A stretch of DNA of 64,000 nt. Source: Thauera sp. 2A1 (lineage in GTDB: Bacteria; Pseudomonadota; Gammaproteobacteria; Burkholderiales; Rhodocyclaceae). Shown in pieces: positions 57,192 through 64,000 of the stretch. Numbering within the stretch: position 1 is the stretch's first letter; each line of letters starts with the position of its first letter. The notes under the pieces are model-generated. The model worked only from the letters and a program-made list of their open reading frames with translations, searched no databases and was not told the DNA's origin. Where the stretch lies: NCBI RefSeq assembly GCF_009469595.2, contig NZ_SSXV01000001.1, positions 248,001-312,000 of the forward strand, written 5' to 3'. The translations under genes and the position numbers were made by a program.

Positions 57192-58106
57192 ATGAGAATC
57201 CGAGTCCTTGGTTCCGCCGCAGGCGGTGGTTTTCCGCAGTGGAACTGCAATTGCCCCACCTGCGCCGGAGTACGCAGCGGACGCATCCGTGCCGTGCCGC
57301 GAACACAATCTTCCATCGCGGTTAGCGGCGACGACGAGCACTGGGTGCTGTTCAACGCCTCGCCCGATGTGCTGCAGCAGATCCGCAGCTTCCCCGAACT
57401 CCAGCCCGCACGCGCGCTGCGCGACACGGCGATCGCGGCGATCGTGCTGATCGACGCGCAGATCGACCACACCACCGGCCTCTACATGCTGCGCGAGCAT
57501 CGCCAGCCCTGGCAGGTGTGGTGTACGCCCTGCGTGCGCGAGGATCTCTCCGTGGGCAATCCGCTGTTCGGCGTGCTAGGCCACTATGCCGGCATCGCCT
57601 GGAACGAAGTGCCGTTGATGGGTGAGTTCGCCATCGATGGCGCGCCGGGGCTGCGCTTTGCGGCGCTGCCGCTCACCAGCAACGCCCCGCCGTACTCGCC
57701 GCACCGCGACAGGCCGCAGCCCGGCGACAACATCGGCGTGACGCTGATCGACCCGCGCAGCGCCAAGCGTCTGTTCTACGCCCCGGGACTCGGCGAGATG
57801 GAACCGCATGTGTGGGAGGCGATGCAGCAGGCCGACTGCGTGCTGGTCGACGGCACCTTGTGGACCGACGACGAGATGATCCGCCTCGGCGCCTCGTCGA
57901 AGACTTCGCGTGCGATGGGTCACCTGCCGCAATCCGGGCCTGGCGGCATGATCGAATGGCTCGGCCGCCTGCCCAAGACGACGCGCAAGGTGCTGATTCA
58001 CATCAACAACACCAACCCGATCCTCGACGAAGACAGCCCGCAGCGCGCCGAACTGGCCGCGCACGGCATCGAGGTGTCCCACGACGGCATGGAGATACGC
58101 CTGTGA
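57192..58106 (+). CDS. pqqB: PQQ biosynthesis protein PqqB
   Basis: A 304-aa metallo-beta-lactamase-fold oxygenase thought to hydroxylate the tyrosine-derived intermediate. N-terminus [19 protein letters not shown] with CNCPTC structural cysteines, and the [15 protein letters not shown] metal site are typical. Its stop overlaps the pqqC start by 4 bases (GTGA). Confidence 0.97.
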   Translation: MRIRVLGSAAGGGFPQWNCNCPTCAGVRSGRIRAVPRTQSSIAVSGDDEHWVLFNASPDVLQQIRSFPELQPARALRDTAIAAIVLIDAQIDHTTGLYMLREHRQPWQVWCTPCVREDLSVGNPLFGVLGHYAGIAWNEVPLMGEFAIDGAPGLRFAALPLTSNAPPYSPHRDRPQPGDNIGVTLIDPRSAKRLFYAPGLGEMEPHVWEAMQQADCVLVDGTLWTDDEMIRLGASSKTSRAMGHLPQSGPGGMIEWLGRLPKTTRKVLIHINNTNPILDEDSPQRAELAAHGIEVSHDGMEIRL

Positions 58107-58882
58107 GCAACGCCCTCAGCATCGAGCACATCGCAGACCTGACGCGCCGCTCCGAACTGCCGCCCTGGAGCAAGGAGGAATTCGAGGCCAAGCTGCGCGA
58201 CAAGGGCACCAGCTATCACATCTACCATCCCTTCCACATCATGATGGCCGAAGGGAAGCTGACGCCCGCGCAGTTGCAGGGCTGGGTGGCCAACCGCTTC
58301 TACTACCAGATCGCAATCCCGGTGAAGGATGCGGCAATCATGTCGAACTGCCCGGAGCGCGCGATCCGCCGCGACTGGATCCAGCGCATGCTGGACCACG
58401 ACGGCTACGAGATCGGCGGCATCTCCGACCCCGGCGGCATCGAGGCCTGGATCCGGCTGGGCGAAGCAGTGGGGTTGTCGCGCGACGACGTCACCTCGCT
58501 GCGTTTCGTGGCGCCGGCGGCGCGCTTTGCGGTGGACGCCTACATCAATTTCGCGCGCCAGCGGCCGTGGCAGGAGGCGGTGGCTTCCAGCCTCACCGAG
58601 CTGTTCGCGCCGCACATCCACCAGCAGCGCATCGACACCTGGCCGGAGAAATACCCCTGGGTCGATACCGCCGGGCTGCAGTACTTCCGCAACCGCCTGA
58701 CGCAGGCGCGGCGCGACGTCGAGCACGGGTTGCGCTTCACGCTGGACTACTTCAGCCAGACGCGGGCGATGCAGGAGCGTGCGCTCGAGATCCTGCAGTT
58801 CAAGCTCGACGTGCTGTGGGCGCTGGCCGACGCGATCATGCTCAGCCAGTGCGAAATCGAGATCAAGGGACCGCGCAAATGA
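58103..58882 (+). CDS. pqqC: Pyrroloquinoline-quinone synthase PqqC
   Basis: A 259-aa cofactorless oxidase that closes the ring and performs the final oxidation to PQQ. Conserved stretches are [36 protein letters not shown] and [19 protein letters not shown], with the active-site His and Arg residues in context. The start is a GTG at 58103 overlapping the pqqB stop; it overlaps pqqD by 4 bases at the other end. Confidence 0.97.
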   Translation: MSNALSIEHIADLTRRSELPPWSKEEFEAKLRDKGTSYHIYHPFHIMMAEGKLTPAQLQGWVANRFYYQIAIPVKDAAIMSNCPERAIRRDWIQRMLDHDGYEIGGISDPGGIEAWIRLGEAVGLSRDDVTSLRFVAPAARFAVDAYINFARQRPWQEAVASSLTELFAPHIHQQRIDTWPEKYPWVDTAGLQYFRNRLTQARRDVEHGLRFTLDYFSQTRAMQERALEILQFKLDVLWALADAIMLSQCEIEIKGPRK

Positions 58883-59160
58883 GTGAGGCGGCCAGCATCG
58901 TCGCGACGGCGAAACCCAGGGTGTCGGCCAAGTTCCGCCTGCAGTGGGAGGAGGCGCAACAGTCCTGGGTGCTGCTCTACCCCGAAGGCATGGTGAAGCT
59001 CAACGCCAGCGCCGGCGAGATCATGAAGCGCTGCGACGGCAGCCGCAGCGTGGACGAACTGGTCGCCGAGCTGGAGCAAGCCTTCGACACCCGCGGCCTG
59101 CACGCCGACGTCGCCCGCTTCCTCGACATGGCGCGCGCCCAGCACTGGATCGAGGTGTGA
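58879..59160 (+). CDS. pqqD: PqqD peptide chaperone
   Basis: A 93-aa RiPP recognition element protein that binds PqqA and delivers it to Pqq[35 protein letters not shown] and the final HWIEV match the family. It overlaps pqqC (ATGA) and is separated from pqqE by one base. It is not fused to PqqC or PqqE, as it is in some organisms. Confidence 0.96.
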   Translation: MSEAASIVATAKPRVSAKFRLQWEEAQQSWVLLYPEGMVKLNASAGEIMKRCDGSRSVDELVAELEQAFDTRGLHADVARFLDMARAQHWIEV

Positions 59161-59161
59161 C

Positions 59162-60328
59162 GTGAACGCCCCCGCGCAGGCACCGGCTACCTCGATCGGC
59201 CCGCCGCTGTGGCTCCTGGCCGAGATCACCTATCGCTGCCCGCTGCATTGCGCCTTCTGCTACAACCCGACCGACTTGGCCGCGACCACCGAGGAGCTCG
59301 GCACCGAGGACTGGCTGCGAGTGCTGCGCGAGGCGCGCGCCGCCGGCAGCGTGCAGTGCGCCTTTTCGGGCGGCGAGCCGCTGGCGCGCGACGACCTCGA
59401 GGTGCTGGTGGCCGAGGCGCGCCGGCTGGGCTTCTACACCAACCTGCTGACCTCGGGCGTGGGTCTCACCGAGGCGCGCGCCGCGGCGCTGAAGGAAGCC
59501 GGGCTGGACCACATCCAGCTCTCCTTCCAGGACTCCACCCGCGAACTCAACGACTTCCTGTCGCACACCCGCACCTTCGATCTCAAGCAGAAGGTCGCGG
59601 CGATGATCAAGGCCAACGGCTGGCCGATGGTCATGAACTGCGTGATCCACCGCCTCAACATCGACTACATCGAGAACATCATCGACATGGCGGTCGAGCT
59701 CGGCGCGGAATACCTCGAACTGGCCAACAGCCAGTACTACTCCTGGGCGCTGCTCAATCGCGACCAGTTGCTGCCGTCGCGCGAGCAGATCGAACGCGCC
59801 GAGCGCATCACCAATGAGCGGCGCCAGCGCTACGGCGATCGCATCCGCATCTTCTTCGTCGTGCCCGACTACTACGAGACGCGGCCGAAGAAATGCATGA
59901 ACGGCTGGGGCAGCGTGTTCCTCACGGTGACGCCCGATGGCACCGCCTTGCCGTGCCATACCGCGAAGATGCTGCCGGGTCTTTCCTTCCCCAACGTGGG
60001 CGACATGGGCGTGCGCGAGATCTGGTACGACTCCGAGGGCTTCAACCGCTTCCGCGGCGACGACTGGATGCAGGAACCCTGCCGCAGTTGTCCGGAAAAG
60101 GAAAAGGACCGCGGCGGCTGCCGCTGCCAGGCCTTCATGCTCGCCGGCGATGCCGCTGCGGCTGATCCGGTGTGCGACAAGTCGTCGGCGCATCACGTCG
60201 TGCTCGAGGCGGTGGATCGAGCGCAACGTGCCGACAGTCACGCATTGCGCGAGGCGCCGCTGGTGTTTCGTGGTCCGGCGGAATCGAAGCGCCTGATCGC
60301 GGAGGCCCGCGAAGCCGCGCGCTCGTGA
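59162..60328 (+). CDS. pqqE: Radical SAM enzyme PqqE
   Basis: A 388-aa radical SAM/SPASM enzyme that forms the Glu-Tyr carbon-carbon bond in PqqA. The SAM cluster motif is Cys26/Cys30/Cys33 (CPLHCAFCYNP); FSGGEPLARDDLE follows. The C-terminal SPASM part holds auxiliary-cluster cysteines around KKCMNGWG, LPCHTA, PCRSCPEKEKDRGGCRCQ and PVCDKSS. Start is GTG at 59162, one base after the pqqD stop. A REP-like hairpin follows the stop. Confidence 0.97.
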   Translation: MNAPAQAPATSIGPPLWLLAEITYRCPLHCAFCYNPTDLAATTEELGTEDWLRVLREARAAGSVQCAFSGGEPLARDDLEVLVAEARRLGFYTNLLTSGVGLTEARAAALKEAGLDHIQLSFQDSTRELNDFLSHTRTFDLKQKVAAMIKANGWPMVMNCVIHRLNIDYIENIIDMAVELGAEYLELANSQYYSWALLNRDQLLPSREQIERAERITNERRQRYGDRIRIFFVVPDYYETRPKKCMNGWGSVFLTVTPDGTALPCHTAKMLPGLSFPNVGDMGVREIWYDSEGFNRFRGDDWMQEPCRSCPEKEKDRGGCRCQAFMLAGDAAAADPVCDKSSAHHVVLEAVDRAQRADSHALREAPLVFRGPAESKRLIAEAREAARS

Positions 60329-60348
60329 GACTCAGGGGCAACAGCGTT

Positions 60349-60366
60349 GGCGGGTTGAAACCCGCC
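60349..60366. terminator. Hairpin between pqqE and the converging regulator gene
   Basis: GGCGGGTT-GA-AACCCGCC followed by CTACG. The sequence GGCGGGTT..AACCCGCCCTACG resembles common short interspersed palindromes of proteobacteria. No T run; it may stop or stabilise both transcripts. Confidence 0.5.
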
Positions 60367-60387
60367 CTACGAGGACGGCCGTGCTGC

Positions 60388-61038
60388 TCACACCTCGATC
60401 AGCCCGCTGCGCACCGCGATCAGCGCCAGTTCGGCGGCGTTGCTGGCATTGAGCTTCTGCTTGATGTGGTAGAGGTGGGTGCCCACCGTGCTGGGGCTCA
60501 GCTTGTGCGCGACGGCGATGTCGCTCACAGAGCGGCCCTGGGCGAGCTGCAGGAAGATGGCGAACTCCTTGTCGGTCAGTGCCGTGGCGGGGTCGACGCC
60601 AGCGCCGCCCAACTGCGCCAGTGCCAGTTGCGGCGCCAGTTCCGGATCGACATAACGCTGGCCACGCGCGACCTGGGCCACGGCGCGGATCAGCTCCTGC
60701 GGCTGGGCGCGCTTGGACAGGTAGCCGGTGGCGCCGCTGCGTAGCGCGCGAGCGGGGATCTGCGCATCGTCGTGCGCCGACAGCAGCAGCACATGGGCGT
60801 CGGGCGTATGCGCGAGCAGGCGCTCGAGCGCGCCCAGCCCACCGATGCCCGGCATGGATACGTCCATCACCAGCACGTCCGGGCGATGCTGCGCATACGC
60901 CGCCACCGCGGCCTCGCCGCTGTCGACCTCGCCCATCACGATGCCACCCGCGCCCTCGAGCAGCAGGCGTAACCCCATCCGCACTGCGGCGTGATCGTCG
61001 GCCAGAAGAATGCGGACTCGTTCAAGTGTCTGCGCCAT
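60388..61038 (-). CDS. NarL/FixJ-type response regulator beside pqq operon
   Basis: A 216-aa regulator: receiver with Asp59 (VLVMDVSMPG) and Lys in GYLSKRAQP, then a LuxR-type HTH (LTDKEFAIFLQLAQGRSVSDIA, THLYHIKQKLNASN). It overlaps the kinase gene by 17 bases. Similar pairs (for example MoxXY, ExaDE-type) control PQQ-dependent dehydrogenases and PQQ synthesis, so regulation of the neighbouring pqq or alcohol oxidation genes is a reasonable inference. Confidence 0.9.
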   Translation of the reverse strand: MAQTLERVRILLADDHAAVRMGLRLLLEGAGGIVMGEVDSGEAAVAAYAQHRPDVLVMDVSMPGIGGLGALERLLAHTPDAHVLLLSAHDDAQIPARALRSGATGYLSKRAQPQELIRAVAQVARGQRYVDPELAPQLALAQLGGAGVDPATALTDKEFAIFLQLAQGRSVSDIAVAHKLSPSTVGTHLYHIKQKLNASNAAELALIAVRSGLIEV

Positions 61039-62467
61039 GCTGAAATTCCGTCTGATTCCTGTGTTTCGGCAGGCTCGCGCTGACGCTCAGGCCGCCCGCG
61101 GGTGCCGCGTCGATCGTCAGGCTGCCACGAAGTGCCGCCACCCGCTCGCGCATGCCGGTGATGCCGAAACGGTTCGCCATGTCGCGCTCGCCGTCAGGGC
61201 CAGCCAGTCCGCGGCCATTGTCGCTCACGCGCAGCACGAGCATGTCGCCTTCGGTGCGAAACCTCACTTCGGCGCGGCTCGCACGGGCGTGGCGGGCGAC
61301 GTTGGTGAGGCTCTCCTGCAGCAGGCGAAGCAGGGCGAGCGAGGTCGTCTCGTCGGTGGGCGAGCCGATCGGGTCGATTTCGCACTGCAACTCGATTTCC
61401 GGATGCAGCCCGCTCCATAGTGCGCAATAGTCGCGCAACACCTGGTCGAGCGACGCGCCTGCCGCCGCCGAACGCAGGCGATGCAGGATCGTGCGCACGC
61501 CATCCTGCATCTGGTCGGTCATCGCCAGGATGGCCTGGGCGCTGCCGTGGAGCTGCGGCAACTGCTCGCAACGCTGCATCATCGCGCCGGCGATCGCACG
61601 CACCGCGGTGATGCCTTGCCCGAGCTCGTCGTGCAGCTCGCGCGCGATGAAGCGGCGCTCTTCCTCCAGGCGCAGTTGCAGTGCGCGGGCGAAGGCCTGG
61701 TCTTCCTCCAGCCGCAGGTTCAGCGCCCGGCTCTGGTCGAGGTTGTCGGCGAGACGGTTGTAGCTGTCGGCGAGGCGGTCCAGTTCGGCCGCGCCATAGG
61801 TCGGCAGCCGGGTGTCGAACAATCCGGCGGCGCCGCGGTCGAGGGCGCTGTTGATCTGTGCCAGCGGCGCGAGCGCACGATCCAGCGCCAGGCGCACCGC
61901 CAGCCCGACCAGCAGCATCGCGGCAAAGGCCCAGCCCATGCCGGTGGCGAAATAATCCCAGGCGTCCAGCACTGAGCGCGAGGCATCGGGCCGCAGCACG
62001 ATCTGGCGATCACCCGCGTCGAAGATGTGGGTCGGCACTTCCGGCGTGAGCTGGCGTGCGAACCACTCCGGCGCAAATCGGCCCGCCTTGTAGGTGGGCT
62101 CCGGCGACACGTAGATCAAGCGGCCGGTGGCGTCGAGAACTTCCAGCCGGTTGGCGCGCAGCCTGCCCACCGCCGTGAGGTAGGCCATCAGGCGGTCCGG
62201 GCCCTGTTCGCGGTCGCGCAGCGTTTCGGCGACCAGCACGCCCACCCATTGCTCGGCGACCCGGCTGGCGGCGTTGATCTCCTCGTGAATGGCACGCCGC
62301 GTCTCGTGCATCCAGCCCAAGGTGGCGATGGTGATGACCAGCAGCAACAGGCCGGTCAGCACCTTGCTGACCCGGCCCCTCAGGGTGTTGTCGCGCCTGG
62401 CCGTCGCCCCGGGGGATGGGGGGGGCGTCTTGTGCGTGGCAGGCCGGGGTGATTGGGGATGCGTCAT
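61022..62467 (-). CDS. Sensor histidine kinase (HisKA_3 type) paired with the NarL regulator
   Basis: A 481-aa membrane kinase: TM1 about residues 36-53, a periplasmic domain of about 125 residues, TM2 about 177-195, HAMP, a coiled linker, then HisKA_3 with the His in IARELHDELGQGITAV and HATPase_c with LQESLTNVARHA and GRGLAG. The N-terminal Pro-rich segment (SPRPATHKTPPPSPG) is disordered. Start taken at the ATG at 62467; the longer open frame upstream looks non-coding. It overlaps the response regulator gene, and the pair converges on pqqE. Confidence 0.9.
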   Translation of the reverse strand: MTHPQSPRPATHKTPPPSPGATARRDNTLRGRVSKVLTGLLLLVITIATLGWMHETRRAIHEEINAASRVAEQWVGVLVAETLRDREQGPDRLMAYLTAVGRLRANRLEVLDATGRLIYVSPEPTYKAGRFAPEWFARQLTPEVPTHIFDAGDRQIVLRPDASRSVLDAWDYFATGMGWAFAAMLLVGLAVRLALDRALAPLAQINSALDRGAAGLFDTRLPTYGAAELDRLADSYNRLADNLDQSRALNLRLEEDQAFARALQLRLEEERRFIARELHDELGQGITAVRAIAGAMMQRCEQLPQLHGSAQAILAMTDQMQDGVRTILHRLRSAAAGASLDQVLRDYCALWSGLHPEIELQCEIDPIGSPTDETTSLALLRLLQESLTNVARHARASRAEVRFRTEGDMLVLRVSDNGRGLAGPDGERDMANRFGITGMRERVAALRGSLTIDAAPAGGLSVSASLPKHRNQTEFQHGADT

Positions 62468-62643
62468 GGCGGGAAGCGGTTGCGCCCGGGAGGATGGTTC
62501 GTCGGCGCCAGACCCGCTGGCGGTCGATTTCAATCTAGCAGGCGAGGGAGCAATTTTCGTGCTTCGCGAGCATCCTGCCGCGTGCGTGCGCGCCGACGCG
62601 TGCGGTGGCGGCAATGGGGCACGCAACGGGCGCTGCGGACCGG

Positions 62644-63342
62644 TCAGGCGATACCCTGGCTGAGAGTGCTCCGCGCGAAGACGTGGGCCCCGCCGAAGGT
62701 GCGCAATGGAAAGGGCTCCATCAGGTGGAGGGAGGCGTAGCCCACCAGAGTGAGCCATTGCACGTCGAAGTAGTCCGCGCAGCGCAGATGGGCGAGGTTA
62801 CCGTCCAGCGACAGCAAGGCCGCTGCCGTGCGGTTCACCGCGACGAAGCGGCTGTCCTGGTCGAACACCGCCAATGCCTCGAGGGGGCCGCCGAGCAGGG
62901 CCTGGCGAGTGTGGAAATGCAGGCGCAGAAAGCCGCGCTCATCGGTCTCCACGAGCCGGTGCTCGATCATCTCGACGGTCGTCTGCAGCACCGCCTGCAT
63001 GTGGTCACATTTCTCGCGCGACGTCGAGGCGTGGTCGGTCAGGATCAGAAGGCAGCCATCGGTGCCATGGATGGGGGCGGCAAGCGACAGCGCGGGCGCG
63101 CCGTTGCCGGACTGCCGTTCCGCCGCCGTGCCGATGATGCGAAGGATCTCACCGTCGCGATTGGCCAGCTGGACTTCGAGGGACGGGCTCGCGAACTGTT
63201 GGTAAAGGTTGGCCATCACCGGCATGGCGAGCGTCATCAGGCGCATGTGCCCGCTCGATCTGCCGGAATAGGCGAACAATGGAACAGCGTCACGTGGCAT
63301 CGTGCGCAGCGGGTCTTCTACAGGGGCCTTGGGAGGCTTCAT
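62644..63342 (-). CDS. Orphan GAF/PAS sensor protein resembling the N-terminus of AcoR
   Basis: A 232-aa soluble protein. The region about 45-140 (LMTLAMPVMANLYQQFA, LSLAAPIHGTDGCLLILTDH) and the PAS-like region about 140-215 (ALAVFDQDSRFVAVNRTAA, ending EPFPLRTFGGAHVFAR) look like the sensory half of AcoR-type sigma-54 activators. The AAA+ and HTH domains are missing: the frame ends soon after the PAS region. It may be a stand-alone sensor or a decayed activator. ATG at 63342 with AGGA upstream. It lies in the same direction as, and upstream of, the kinase gene. Confidence 0.65.
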   Translation of the reverse strand: MKPPKAPVEDPLRTMPRDAVPLFAYSGRSSGHMRLMTLAMPVMANLYQQFASPSLEVQLANRDGEILRIIGTAAERQSGNGAPALSLAAPIHGTDGCLLILTDHASTSREKCDHMQAVLQTTVEMIEHRLVETDERGFLRLHFHTRQALLGGPLEALAVFDQDSRFVAVNRTAAALLSLDGNLAHLRCADYFDVQWLTLVGYASLHLMEPFPLRTFGGAHVFARSTLSQGIA

Positions 63343-63642
63343 GTGTGCCACATCCTTACGACGGGCGGCCGAGGTTGCGAGCGGGTGTCGCATGTTTCAT
63401 GCCCAACTTTTTGGCATTGCATTGCGGCGCTGCGTCATGCTGTTCTGACGGCGATCGGGTGCTCCACTACGGAACAGTTGCTCTCAATCGATACAGCCGA
63501 GCAGGCGAAGGCGGCCCGCCGGCCGCTCCGTCCCGCCGGCGATAGCCCGGACGAAGGGCTGAAGACGCCCGGTGGCATGGAGGCTGCTAACCAACTTGGA
63601 GTACGCGGGCTGCAGCCTGCAATTCGATCGAGGACATATTCG
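63343..63642. other. Divergent intergenic region, GAF/PAS gene / substrate-binding protein gene
   Basis: A 300-base gap that must hold two promoters. I see an inverted repeat GCATG-TTT-CATGC at 63390-63402 and a TTGGCATTGCATTGC stretch that resembles a sigma-54 promoter but has the wrong spacing. No gene is visible. Confidence 0.4.
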
Positions 63643-64000
63643 ATGACCCGACTCGCGCGAGCCCTGGCGTGGCTCGCTTTCGTCCTTTCTCCAATCCTGA
63701 TGACTGCCCACGCGGCCACTCCGGTCGTCAGGGTTGGCGTGCTCCAATTCGGCACCGTGAGCTGGGAGATCGAGGCGATGCAGAAGGCGGGTCTGCTCGA
63801 GCGCGAGGGTGTGCGCGTCGAAGTGGTGCCGCTGGCGGTGAACGACGCGGCCAATGTCGCCTTCCAGGGCAACGCGGTCGACGTCATCGTGAATGACTGG
63901 ATCTGGGTGTCCCGACAGCGCTCGGAAGGGCGCGGCTACACCTTCGTGCCTTACTCGCTGGCGGTGGGCGGCGTGATGGTGCGGCCCGACGCCGGCCTGC
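63643..64000 (+). CDS. Exported ABC substrate-binding protein, 5' part
   Basis: The first 119 residues of a periplasmic binding protein cut by the window end. A signal peptide (MTRLARALAWLAFVLSPILM, cleaved near AHA) precedes VVRVGVLQFGTVSWEIEAM, typical of NitT/TauT/SsuA-like solute-binding domains, with DVIVNDWIWVSRQ further on. Such proteins are common in PQQ-dependent alcohol dehydrogenase clusters. Ligand unknown. Confidence 0.85.
   Translation, partial: MTRLARALAWLAFVLSPILMTAHAATPVVRVGVLQFGTVSWEIEAMQKAGLLEREGVRVEVVPLAVNDAANVAFQGNAVDVIVNDWIWVSRQRSEGRGYTFVPYSLAVGGVMVRPDAGL

Noticed and set aside
63390..63402. GCATG-TTT-CATGC as a second copy of the pqqA-upstream palindrome
   Set aside because: Arm length and CATG spacing differ (3 against 5 bases), so a shared regulator cannot be claimed.
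63411..63424. TTGGCATTGCATTGC as a sigma-54 promoter for the binding-protein gene
   Set aside because: The GG to GC distance is one base short of the required ten.

Overview
The window is 64 kb of high-GC chromosomal DNA whose gene content points to a betaproteobacterium, most likely Rhodocyclales (Thauera/Azoarcus-like). This placement is inferred from the demethoxyubiquinone hydroxylase gene coq7 beside a CNP1-like gene, the proS/rppH pairing, YgiF-like protein beside glnE, a Burkholderia-type porin and a PQQ operon. I see no IS element, prophage, CRISPR array, tRNA or rRNA. Most genes are core housekeeping; the interest lies in a few regulatory islands.

Layout. 1-6 kb: end of aroG, dinB overlapping an ABC exporter gene, a porin and a cobalamin adenosyltransferase. 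6-13 kb: alaS, an MFS transporter divergent from a PLP enzyme of the cystathionine gamma-synthase family, an FKBP isomerase and a tandem-duplicated YciA-type thioesterase. 13-16 kb: an electrophile-stress module (nemR, yqhD, OYE reductase) with two matching operators. 16-23 kb: phosphomannomutase, YheT, zf-CHCC protein and ilvE, then nudJ, an exported putative cysteine-protease-like protein, mnmA and yaiI. 23-27 kb: a KdpD without its N-terminal sensor, KdpE and the potassium transporter Kup, preceded by a KdpE-box-like direct repeat. 27-41 kb: unknown protein, sixA, CYTH-CHAD, glnE, yhdP, Nit amidase, tldD and an HD-GYP protein.

41-46 kb: the glrK-qseG-glrR two-component operon plus a small exported peptide, divergent from a bactofilin gene. 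The space between holds a full sigma-54 promoter layout: two TGTC-N10-GACA-type sites, an IHF consensus and a -24/-12 element. 46-54 kb: lytic transglycosylase, proS, rppH, a CBS protein, a rubrerythrin / Fe-S oxidoreductase / DUF3501 module, CNP1, coq7 and an OsmC protein. 54-57 kb: an AT-rich gap with a strong orphan terminator (possible small RNA), rplM-rpsI and a proline iminopeptidase.

57-64 kb: pqqABCDE with overlapping genes, an opposing NarL-type two-component pair, an orphan AcoR-like GAF/PAS protein and the start of an exported substrate-binding protein. This looks like the edge of a PQQ-dependent alcohol oxidation cluster continuing beyond the window.

All calls come from reading the translations and DNA by eye; no database search was run. 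Comparisons with E. coli proteins and binding motifs are from memory.
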